A DNA stretch of 64,000 nucleotides, taken from contig NC_134277.1 of NCBI RefSeq assembly GCF_949628215.1, positions 127,333,463 through 127,397,462 of the forward strand, written 5' to 3'. How positions within the stretch are numbered: the first letter of the stretch is position 1; each line of letters opens with the position of its first letter. Below are positions 12,441-24,100 of the stretch, piece by piece. The notes below the pieces were generated by a model that did not search any database, was not told the origin of the DNA, and saw nothing but the letters and a program-made list of their open reading frames with translations. The stretch comes from Phalacrocorax aristotelis (lineage: Eukaryota; Chordata; Aves; Suliformes; Phalacrocoracidae). Made by a program: the position numbers and the translations under genes.

Positions 12441-13405
12441 CTTTTATCTATTTTTTGCCTGCTGACATCAGACACACAAAAACATATTTATGTTTCTACA
12501 CTTGAACTAATGAGATCACCTAAAAAGATTACCTCCATGGCCAGCTTGGAGGGATCAGCTGAAGAGATCTGTGTCAGGTCACAGGGTCTTGGGCTACAAC
12601 ATGAGACAAATGATATCAGGCTGGGTAAACATCCCTTAGGAATGGTTTAGGTATAGTTGATCCTGCTGAGGAGGTGGGCAGATGAACTCTGGAGGTTATT
12701 TTTAGCAGTGTTTTCTAAGATTTTGGGAAATCTAGTGATAACATCCATTTCTCACTAATAATGGATATTTGGGTTGTAGAAGGGAAGTGAACAGCCTAAA
12801 AGTGAAGGTATTATCACTGGTGAATGATACGCCTACTGAAAATCCAAACTGTAGACAGTCTCTAACATTTTTATTTAATTTTAGTGACATTTTATTTTTA
12901 AAACTCAACTCACTCACAGTTAAGAAGCTCGTATTCTAGGTTTGTAAATAGTTCGTCTGGTAAATGCAGGAGCGATGCTGGCAGCAAGCACTCACCTTCA
13001 ATGTTTTGATTAGTTCTGCTTGGCTTCTATCGTGGGTTGACTGAATGTATGATTGTGCACATTAAATAGAGTAATGTCTTTATGGTGACTTGGCAATTAT
13101 TTAACCACTATGTTGTACCCCAAACTCCATCTTTCCCAGATAAATAAAACAAATCCATCATTATCCATCCAAAGTAAGATGGAATTATTTTCACATACAT
13201 ATAATTCATAGAAAGACATAATAACACACTTTTAATATGCTTCCAGTTGAACTTGAAAATGCACATCCTGCTGTGGAAAGAACTCCACACAGACTTTTTA
13301 TGCTGGTTTTCAGGAGGTATTGCTGTTCAAAAGCACTGAAAGTCTGTTGGAACTGTAGATATTCTGAGGCTCCAAATCAGGCCCCATTTACTGTGATATC
13401 ACACA
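12441..13405. other. Intergenic, nothing recognised
   Basis: Between the CR1 fragment and the GAGGA array. AT-rich, no supported gene or repeat. Confidence 0.65.
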
Positions 13406-13575
13406 GAGGAGAGGAGAGGAGAGGAGAGGAGAGGAGAGGAGAGGAGAGGAGAGGAGAGGAGAGGAGAGGAGAGGAGAGGAGAGGAGAGGAGAGGAGAGGA
13501 GAGGAGAGGAGAGGAGAGGAGAGGAGAGGAGAGGAGAGGAGAGGAGAGGAGAGGAGAGGAGAGGAGAGGAGAGGA
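13406..13575. repeat. Pure (GAGGA)34 microsatellite
   Basis: Exactly 170 bp of perfect GAGGA, 34 copies with no interruption, followed by two GGGGA units. The purity shows recent expansion or turnover. Polypurine mirror-symmetric tracts of this kind can form triplex DNA. Open frames across it (RRGEE or SPLLS repeats) are artefacts. Confidence 0.99.
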
Positions 13576-13585
13576 GGGGAGGGGA

Positions 13586-13690
13586 TATGCAAAAGACAAG
13601 GCAAGGAAAATGAAAGGGAAAGGCAAGGCAAGGCAAGACAAGGCAAGGCAAAAGTAAAGAAGGAAAGAAGGAAAGAAGGAAAGGAAAGGA
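13586..13690. repeat. Degenerate purine-rich pentanucleotide tract
   Basis: Directly right of the pure GAGGA array is a run of GGCAA-type units (13618-13651) and then GAAAGAAGG-type units to about 13690. It looks like older, diverged satellite sequence related to or captured with the array. Confidence 0.85.
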
Positions 13691-13929
13691 TGAATTCTCT
13701 AAGTTTCACTGCAAAGGGTGCAGGGGTATTCAGTTATTGGTAAAATGTTGGGGTTTTTTTCAAGTGGTGGACAGACTAGTTCCTCAGGATGGCAGGGCAG
13801 AGGGAGACGGACCATGACTTGTGGTATGTCGCAGCAATCAGAACATGACTTTTAGTGTTTCTCTGTGCTGAAATAATGTACAAAAAATAAAACATGGGTA
13901 AAATACGATATCTTAATGACACTTACCAA

Positions 13930-14006
13930 TCTGTGGCAGGGGGGTTGGACTAGATGATCTTTAAAGGTCCCTTCCAACACAAACCATTCTGTGATTCTAT
14001 GATTTC
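13930..14006 (+). mobile_element. CR1 LINE 3' tail fragment
   Basis: Only the last 75 bp or so of a CR1 remain: gttggactagatgatcttta, aggtcccttccaacacaaac and cattctgtgattctatgat. This is the canonical CR1 3' end in plus orientation, extreme 5' truncation. Confidence 0.93.
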
Positions 14007-15092
14007 TGAAGTATCTTTACAATTTTTCTGAACTCCTTTGCAGATAAACCCTCAGCTTGAGCCTTGTAGGTGTGCTGGTTCTAGGAAACCGGGCATGCAG
14101 GAATAGTGACACTGTGTCACTGAGCCACCTGATCTGTACCTGAGCTGCAGTGCTCATCTCTAAGCTCTCTGATCACTAAATTAAGAGAGGGAGGAAGCCT
14201 CTCCAAAACCAGATTAATTTGGTGTCTGGGGACACTGGCATCTTAAATTCAATGAATAAGTAAGGTAGTGTGTTTGGTCCTGTCTCTCTTTTGCTTTCCT
14301 TCATCTTTGCTTGCATTCTCAGGCCATAATTAAAGCATTGGTTGAAATAACTTGGGGTTTCATAGAGTGTTGGTCCAAATGTAGAAAGTGTTTCCATGAG
14401 CTATGTTGACTGTTAATTCAAAAGAACTGAGTGCTGAAAGGACTATTCATTTTCTACATCAGGCTAAACTTATCTGGTTCATCTTTCATCTGCCTACTGA
14501 GTGTATTAGGATTTCATAATAACTGAAAAAGAGTTTATTAAATTAATTTTATTAGAATTGTCAACAAAAGTGTTTAAAACTTTCTTACACATCCTTTTGA
14601 ACCATCTGTCAAAATAAAAAAGATCAGTACTACAAAAATGTATCCGCAATTTTTTAATAATCTGTTAAATGATAGTGTGCTTTAGAAAATCTTTGAAGTA
14701 GGTACAGTACCTACTGTTACGCAATTACTTTGTGTAGGTGGGCTCCCAGGCCATGCACAGGCTTGCTGAAGACAAGCAGATGGTACCTGTGCTTTACAAT
14801 TCTGCTTGTGTGTATTTGCCTGCAGGATTGGCGCTCTGTCTCATGTCTTTGAGAAATGTGACTGTTCCAGGAAAGGTATATTTCCAGTTTATCACTGTTG
14901 CTTTAAAACTTCAGAATCTGACAGCAATATGAAAAAAATATTTCACTCTTTGTCAGTGTTCATTTCAATGCTTTTTTGGAGATGTGGCAGCAATTTGCAA
15001 TCAGACAGCTCACTGCAGTTGGAAATATTTAATTTCCAGAAAGTGGAAGTTCTGGGCTCCTGTGGAGTCCTAAAGCCTGAAGCTAATATATA
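14007..15092. other. Intergenic, nothing recognised
   Basis: AT-rich sequence between the CR1 tail and the palindromic element; no supported feature. Confidence 0.65.
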
Positions 15093-15163
15093 GGCCCCAA
15101 CCTTGCTCTCATTTAAGTCATTGGCAAAACTCCCATTGACTTCAAGTGAAGCAGGATTGGCCC
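15093..15163. repeat. Palindromic ancient interspersed element
   Basis: An imperfect inverted repeat: left arm ggccccaaccttgctctcat, centre about gcaaaac, right arm reading gcaggattggccc. About three quarters of the positions in each 31-base arm pair. The core cattgacttcaagtgaagc resembles a dispersed element seen across birds and reptiles. Whether it is a MITE-like DNA element is inference. Confidence 0.5.
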
Positions 15164-18100
15164 AGTTTCAAAGAAAGAGTCTTATTAAGTTTAACATTTG
15201 AAACCCACAAACATAAGGAGCAGACTTAACATTATTGTGATTGAGCATTTTATTTTCAAATGCATTTGACAGTATATTCAAACAAAGAAATGTGGCCTAT
15301 CTTTTAAACTTTCAAATTGCTGGGTTGAGCAAAATGGGAGCTGCTTTCAATTAAATAATGCAATGAAAAGTATTGAGACAGAATTGCATTTGGCAGAAGA
15401 AAATACTGTATTTATCTCATTGTAATCCAGTCATTGGTTTATGGCTGCAGAGTCCTCAAGCAAATATCATAAATCCACATGATGTCCTTGCAGGTTCTAG
15501 AAAATTTTGCATTTGGGTACCAGAGTTAGCTGAAAGATGTGTTAAAAGTCATGTAACCAGGCAGCTGCCTGTCAGCCACCCATCTGAGAAGCCTCAGAAG
15601 TGCTAGTGATTACAGTTATGTTTTGGATGAAGCTATGCACCAGAAATTGGCTCCAGATATGTCCAGTACAGAGACGACCACGTGACGTACAACTGAAATT
15701 TCCCACAACAAGCTAAGCTAACCAAAAGCACTTTGGAGATTTCTGACATCACAGTTGTGAAAGAAATTCTGTTTTGGGGGCATGTATGTAAACCCTGGAG
15801 CTAAAAGTGTTACAAAAATGAAAGGCTGCACTAACCAGCTCTGACTGGCACTGTTGACATGAGTGATGGAGATTCTTAGGCATTGTCCTACCTATTGTGT
15901 CCTGTGGCGGGGTTGCCTAAACTTCGGCTGCACAAGTGACACCACCTCCTTGCGACAACGTGCTAATGAAATGGCAAAGAAAGAGGTGTGCCAGGTGCTC
16001 CTTAGGACAATGAATTGGATCCTGGTTTGGGCATAGATATGGTTCAGCAGGAGAGAGGCGGGGGCTGCAGGCTTCCTGAGCCCTGCTTGAAGGCTCCTGT
16101 GGAGGTTGTGCTCCTCTGAGGGTTAGGTGGAGACTCAAGAGGCACGGAAGTGTGGGCTGGGTCCATGGTGGCAGCAAACACCAACAACTTTATTGCAAGG
16201 AATGGCTGGACTAGACCAGACGTGCCTGGCTCCCAACAGAAAAATACTAATATTTGAACTGTGTTCTTCCTCTATGCTTTAGATGTTGATTCAGTTTTGC
16301 TTGCTCAGTTGTGTATACATATGTATAAGACTCCTATGATGTGTTTGATTTCCTTTTGCATTATTCAAATAAAGGAAACAGGGAAGATTCAAAGACAGAC
16401 AAGAGTAGGGAAGTTAAATCCTAACTTCTCAGAGCTAAAGGATTTCCAAGAACATACCGTGAGAAGCCTGTGAACTGCATGGGCCAAAGTGTGAGCAGGG
16501 ACTTGTGCTTCCAAGGGCTCCAAGTTCCCTCTCTATCCGGTTTCACAGGGACAGAGGGTGAAGAGTGACTTCCTACTTTCAGAGGAAGCTATCAAGGCAT
16601 GTGGTGTGTTACACATCTGCCAGGGGCTCCAGCAGTCATGGACAGAAGCTTAACACTGGCCATGAGAAGACAAGAGTATCAAAAATTACTCAGGATTTGC
16701 TTGTTTGCCATTAGGAAGAAGCAACAAAAATACTCATTTTATAATTGGCTGCTCAATAAACAAATTTACTGCAACATTCAAGCTTCCTGCCACTTGCATG
16801 CTGAGATCAATCTGACAGGATTAAGTGGCTAGTGATAGTACCAATAACTGAAAAAGTGTATGATTGGTTAAAAAATGAACCCTAGTACGCTGCCAGCTGT
16901 AAGAACCTGACTGTATTTACAATACAGAAGATGAATCTGTTCATCCACTGCTTTCTACTACAGCAATTGCAGATGTTGCGAGCCCTGTAACTAAAGGGAA
17001 AATATTCTGCTAATTTTTATACTGACAAGCCCATTCAAATAAATAATAACTGCAATTTACTATAGATCCAGAACCACTCTTCTCTGCAGACTTCAACATA
17101 GACCAGTAAGTCTTTCCTTAATCCATCTGATTTCATGTTTGTTTATCATAATACAGAGAGGACATGTACTGAGTAAACAGGTTGGTTTAGAAAGCTAATA
17201 ACTCCTGAGTTATTAGATGAGACTTTGTGCTTAAGCAAACACAGAGACATAAATGAGTTAACTAGTCATAGTCAGTTCTAGGAAGGAATCACAAGAGCAT
17301 AATGCAGTTTATCCATGGAAGATAAAACTCCTGTAAAGAGTAATTTTCATTTCAGGGTGTGATGACAAATAATTCATTTAAAAATGTATTTTTAAAGGCT
17401 TGATCCTGTTTGACCGATTGGGGTGGTTTGCCACTGAACCAGACACTGAATCGTCAGAGTCAGACCATTAATGCAGTCTGAAAATACTTAGTGCAGAATG
17501 TGTATTCCTGAATATTTCGCTATATTAAACACTTTCAGAATGTACATTTTTAAGTATACCTGTGAATTCCTAGAAATATTCAGTGCCTTTAATAAGGGGA
17601 AAAAATGCTGGGAGAAAATTGATTAGTTTTTTCAGTTAAAAATGTTTTCTTTCTTGTTGATACAGGATGTAACCGCTTAAGTAATCTTTGACATTTTCTT
17701 TGAGATTACAGATCTTTCCCTAAAACACCAATTTTAAATGCTGTCATGTTATCTACAGTTGATGGCCCTACCATTCTTTTTATAGCAACCATTTTTCAAT
17801 TGGCTTTTGAGTCAGTGCCTCAGTTTAGTAGCCATTGTCTCTTTGAACACTCTTTATTCTGCCCAGTGCCTAAATTGTTGACTACCCCAGATTTAGAGGA
17901 TAAATTACTGCAATGAAAAATATTCAACCATCAAAATGGCTGCTGCCTTTGCAAGAAACTACATTAAAGACTGGAAGTGGCCTAGCCTAGATTTTCCCAG
18001 TATTACCAATGTATTAAAGAAATCAGAAATGCATTTACCGTTAATATGTTAAAGATTCAAGAGCTGCTAGGATAGACGCATCAGAAAATACAGTGAGTAA

Positions 18101-21100
18101 CTTTCTTGCCTCTCTCTATGTATTCTCTTTTTCATGAACTGTTGTTTACACTGAAATTTCCTGTCTCTATACAGAAGTTATGCTACCTCTGCTGGTAAAT
18201 CTGGCTGTTATAATCTGTTTATGTGTTGATCCAGCAAAAATGTGCTTGGTACCTCCTCTGGTGGCAACATTTGGAAACATCAGTTGGGTGCGCAAAGAAC
18301 AGACTCTCCAGTTTCTGTCTTCATGTATTAGAGCTGCCTTTTCCCTGCTTAGGCAGAGACCTGGTGGGCAAGAGTGTCCAGAAGGAGCCATCGGGGAGCA
18401 GAAGACCACCTCCGTCCCAGGCTGGGATGCCGCGGGACATGCTGCCATCCACAGGGTTGTCCACTGCACAAGTTCAGAGGACTGATGGCACAATCACACC
18501 ACAGCTTTCTGTTTGCGCCATCCTCCCACCTCAAACTATTACATTTTTATGGAACAGAGCAAAGTTGTGTAAGTCTTAGTTGTGGTTCATTTTCCCTGGA
18601 GTGCCCCTCAGGCCCAAGGAAACCACAGCAGCCCTTTGTGAAGCACTGGCACTTGGGGCAGGCATAGGTGGCAAAACCTTACGACAGGGAGGGAGATAAT
18701 ACAGGTGAGAACATACTCCTGGCTCTCTGTATTTAATGCAAACAGGACAAAGTAAGGATTATTGAAGCAGGTTTCCACTAGGATGGACAAGCCTGACTGA
18801 GCAGAAGGTGACAGCCTGGCCATTGAGAAGCAGCACTGTGAGGTCACCTCACCTCTCCCTGCTTCTTATTCCCAGGTAGCCCAGGCACTGCTCCTCTTCA
18901 TCGCTGCCAGCCAGAGAGCAGGGTGGTGTCACTTACAGATTAATAATGTGCACAAGGAATAAAGAAATATGTGTGAAATTATATTAATTTAAAATTGGCT
19001 AGCATGCAATGGTCTGCACAGCATGTGTAAACAGCTCCTTTTCTGATCAGGAGATCTTCTGTTTTACCCAAAACATAGTTATTTGCTTTTCTTCTTTTAC
19101 ATCCCCTTAACTTCAGGAGATGGCCAACATACAAAATGGTTTACTATACTACTTTTCACTCTAACAGTGAAGGGGGAGTAGTTACTACTTAATCAGCTGC
19201 TTTCTTCCCAATACACATTGACGAGGCCCATGAAATTAAGCCATGCAGGTTTCTCTGTCCCAGGAAGTGAATTGTGCTGAAGGCAAATTTCTGTCCTCAG
19301 GGATGAGCCCTGGGAGGGAGACAGAGAGGACAGGAAAGTGAGAAATCAGGAACCACGAGGGGGTGGTACCAGCTGGCATGGGTAGCATCTGGTCATCACT
19401 TGCACCACAGTCTTCAGGTGAGGCGGTGGCTTCTCTGTACCACATTGATCACAGACTAAACAAAATGAAGAAAAGTGCCCAGTGTAGAAAATAGCAGAGG
19501 TGGGCATCAGGCTTTCTTCGGAGGAGAGGACTGTTGGCAGATGAGATCACAGCTCTGAGGTGGGTAACAGGCTGCCAGGAACAGGACAAATTTCTGGGTC
19601 TCTGCCTGAGGGCATTGCCAGGCCTGTCCCTGGGGGGTGCCTGATGCTGGGACAGGGGCTACCCCCATGCCCCTGGCTGCTCCTGCCTGAGGTGGTGGGA
19701 CAGGATGGGCTGCCAGGCCCTGCCACCCTGGGGATCCACCAGTCCTCATGGTACGCTGCTGCACTACCTTGTCCATACCCTGAAGGACCCAAAGGAGATG
19801 GGGGCAAGGTAGTGGGACATGGTTACTAAAGCTGAGTGTAGTTAGCCCAGAGGAAAAGCTTTCTAAGGAGCCAGGGAAGGCTCACATGGGAAGGCAAATA
19901 CCCATCAGTTACTCTTTCTTCAGTGCTGGGATAGCACTAGACAGTGCAGCTCATCGTCCCTCTGTTTTTACAGCAGCAACAGGGTCACGTACAGCAAGGG
20001 GAAACCTCCTCTGGGAGAAAATGCTCCTGTCAAGCCTGCTTGAGGGTGCCCCACTGAACTTCACCCAAGTAGGGCACATAAGAGCAAGGATGAAACATTA
20101 TTTTGGCTACCCCTTTACAAGCCTCCTTCAGTGATCCCGGAAGGATCAAGGACTTCCATTACATCCTTCCAGAAGTGAAACTTCAGACCTCCAAAATGCC
20201 CCCAGGGCCACTGGGGCAGTTCTGCCCTTCTCTCCCAAAGCAAAGGTGATCTCACTGCAGGTACCACGGAGCCCATCATTTCCAGCCATACCACCAAAAC
20301 CTTTTTCAAGAGGCAGAACCAATGCCATTTGGTAGTAATTTGCTGTGAACAATCAATAAGTAGTGCCTGCAACCCTAATATTTAATTATTTGAGCATTTA
20401 AGTATTTGAACAAATATTTATTCAAACTGCACTATGAGAAGGACGAACTATTAGATCCTCTGGGTACTAGAATGTCTTACTACAGTTCTGGCAAAAGGAA
20501 AACTTGTGCAAGTCTATAGCAAACATGATAAGCAGACAATAGCTTCCAGGCCACCTGCTATTGCTCAGAGATAGTTTGCCTGAGGTACTATGTAAGAGAC
20601 AGGTACTGAACAGAGCTTTGAAGAAGTGAAGGTTTTGGACCATCCCTACTGATTCTCCAGTACCTGGAAAACAGGAAATAAAGAGATATTTCTTGTTTAA
20701 AACCACATATTCTGGAGATCTGTGAGTCAGAAAAAGAGAACAGACCCATTCATCCGGCAGCCAGAGCTGAAGGACTAACAGGAGTGAGATAGAGTGGAAA
20801 CTTATTCCTATCAGGGGATGCCTGAATGTGCACAGAGGTAGACTATTTACTAGATTACAAAGGTGACTTAGTCACTTTTGGAGAAAAGTGTTACACTTTG
20901 GCCAAACCTAATCGTTACACTACCAGATCAAGGGGTCTTATGCACTGAAGTGGGTAGAAAGGGATAAAAACTTTTCCTAAGAAGTGCATAAACTCTTTTA
21001 TATGTCATTAATCACCCACTTATCATTTTATTGAAAACTTTTAAGAGTAAAAAGGTTTTGTCACTCCTGGTACATCCACAGAAAGATTCCTGTGTCCCTG

Positions 21101-24100
21101 TCAGAAGTCGTCAGCACCCTTTTTTGGCTCTTTGCTTAAGACCCATCACCTGATTGCAGTGACGGGAAAGATTCTGGATTTGCTTTGATTGATTTATGTC
21201 CTGTGTCTTTTCCTTTAACTGTCCCCTTAATTGTACACCTAATCTGCAGTTATACAAGTGAGCAGAGACCATTTTTATCTCATAAAGTTCAGAGTTCAGC
21301 ATCAGTTCTGGCTTTCCCCTGGCAGGGCTGGAGGGGCTATTCCTTAGTTTGCTCTCCTTTGAAGTCTCCAGGGCCAGCAGTGCTCTCTTAGACTGCATCT
21401 CCATCTTGTGTCTGGCTGAAGCACAAGCCCTGGATGTGCCAAGCCTGCTCACCCCTTGCAAGAGTGGTCTGCCTCCAATGGCCAAATGCAGATCTCAGCT
21501 GGCAAGCAGCAGGCAATGGCGTTACCCAGTGTGGCAACCATCAGCCACAGCTGCTTCTTGTCCAGAGCCGGTACCTTACCCTAAGCTACAGACACCAGCC
21601 AGATGTGGGAGGCAGCACTGGCAGCCCGTCTCCCAGCCAGGCTGACGGTGGCAGCCACACCGCTCAGCTTGTAACAGCAATGGCATAGGAGTGCTTTCGC
21701 AGATGGGCTGAGCGTGGGCAGCCACTGATGCCTGCCTCTTCCTGATAAGACCAGTGCTTGCCTAAGTTCCTCTTTCTATTCTGCTGATGGCTATTTGGCT
21801 GCCAGCATCAGGGGAGCAGAGGGCTGCTGAGACAAGCCAAGCAGCACACTCGCTCTCTGCCCCATCTCTGCTGGTAGAAGGGAACAGGCAGTACTGTCTC
21901 CTGATGAGGTCCAGATGAGCGACTTCTCCTCCTCAGTCCATAGGAATGTGCTCACACCCCTGTCTCCTAGAAAGCAGTTTCCCAGAAGGAAAAGAGCCGC
22001 AGAGTCTCTCATACCATGCTCCAGGGATGAGTTGCAAGTAGCAACTGAAAGGCAGCTGGGAGAAATGTCCTAGGGCAAATGTGTCTCACCAGCCTCTCCC
22101 TATAGCACAGTATAGATCAGCATGCTGGGGTAAATATCCTCTGTAAGGAGGGGGCTCAGGGAGTGCCAAGACGTAGGTTGAGGATGGCTGTTTCTAAGCA
22201 AAGAGGTTTGCCAAGGTGCAGAGTGAGAGAGTAACTTGAGGTACAAATCCCAGACACGTGCTGCCTAAATGATATGTTGACTGTATTGGCCAAACAACAT
22301 TGTATTACTGGATGCTTCATGTATTTTCTATCATGTGGCCTTGATATTAAAAAACAACAGGAGGTTACTGAACATGATGTGGATTAATGAAGAAAATTCT
22401 ACTCTTTGGGTCATTCAGGGATCAGGTGAAATTACCCGAAGGATTCTTACTGGTCTTAATATCAGGAAGTTGATTACTTTGCTGACATTGGTGTTACTGA
22501 GGCTGTAGTTAGACAAGATGGTAAACCTGTTTTAAGATGCTTATTACAAGTTCAAAAACCCTGTGGCCATATGACACAAAATACTAAAACAACTTCAGTC
22601 TGTCAGTTCAAATTTGTTCCAAATATTTTGAATTCTTAGTACAACTTCAATCTGTCTTGACAGATCAGTTTTTAGCTCATCCTGCCCACTCTAATTTTAT
22701 GCTGAATACACATCATCTGTTTACCCATAGTTGGGATAAAGCCTGGCATATAACCATACCCTGTACTCTGGCTAATTTATCAGAAATATGCCCGTGCCTC
22801 ATTCAGATCAGATTTGTACCATGGGATGATGCAGGAGCACACAGATCTTATGCTGTGGAAGCACACCCCGTGTGCGCCCTGTTGACAGAAATGGTATGTG
22901 ACAGAAAGAATCTAGGAAGAAAGTAAAAAGTATAAAAGCTGGAGGAAAGTTGATGAGCAAAGAAGAATGAGATCTGACTTAAAAAGAAAAAAAAAAGGCA
23001 TGAGAAACAAAAGATGTGAAAACTATGCACAAAACTCTATGTAATTCAAATATGGTTACACATAGTACCAGATGTAATGCATTGAGAATATGGATTAAAG
23101 GTAATTCAAGACTAGGCTGAAGGTCAATGCAAGCTTCTCAAGTTGATGAAGGAATTACTCGGTGAAAATCTGTAGTCTATTTTATGAAGACCAGGCCAAA
23201 TAAAGTGAAGCTTTCTGCTTTAATGTTGGTAGATCGTGAGTAACTGCAAGTCACTTTGGTGAAGCAGTCTGGATTGCACATATGGACTTGAATATATTTT
23301 TACTGCAGCTCTGAATGTAAGGCTGTACATCTGGAAACAAATAGGAAGAATGCACCAATAAAATGGGAGGACTTTATCTGGAGGAGATGAAGAAAATCTC
23401 ATTAAAATCTAATGAAAGACAATTTAAGAGACTAAGGAGATAAAAATACCACATGATCTCATTAAATTAGTAATTGAAAAACTCTTGAGAGCAGATTTAG
23501 GCTTGGCAGATTTCTATCTCCTTTCCTTCCTCTAGCCAAATATCCTCCTCTTACAGGTGCAACTGCTTTGTTTTGGGTGACAACAGCTCTACCCCTGCAT
23601 GTAGATGCCTATCACAGATAAAACGTCAGCTGGAATCCATTGCTGGGAAGGAGACCATGTTTTGATTTTTTTCTCCCTCTTCTGGCTGCTAGGGAAAGGG
23701 ACAGACATAAGGAAAGTGAGGGAACAGGAGTATCTCATCACCTGGTCTCTTGTTGCCTAATGAGCTTACCAAAATTCAAGATATTTGGGTTCTTCCTTCT
23801 TAGAAATTGGTGGGAAAGCAACATTATTAAAAAGCTGTAAAAGCAATCTCATCTATGTGTAGCCAGATGTCTTTCTATATTAAAAGATTACCAAAGTAAT
23901 ACCAGACTGCTGTTTCCTAACTGGCTAATCAGTAAGAGGAGGGGTGTATTTAAGATCACAATGTCTCTTCTGTTTAGACACAGTAATGTAACCACACATG
24001 ATCACTCTCTTCATTTACAGGACAACGGCCAGATACTTTCTCAAGAAGCATTCTTTTTTTTCTCTCTCTTTCACTTTGAGAAATAAAACCAATTACTTAA

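Noticed and set aside
13237..13743. 168-codon RGEER-repeat frame and its complements
   Set aside because: Translation of the GAGGA microsatellite, not a gene.
18167..18579. Four overlapping frames of 60-118 codons
   Set aside because: Same pattern of GC-driven open frames on both strands; no splice signals or known domain.
21111..21688. Frames of 84-124 codons on both strands
   Set aside because: No recognised protein and mutual overlap; treated as chance.
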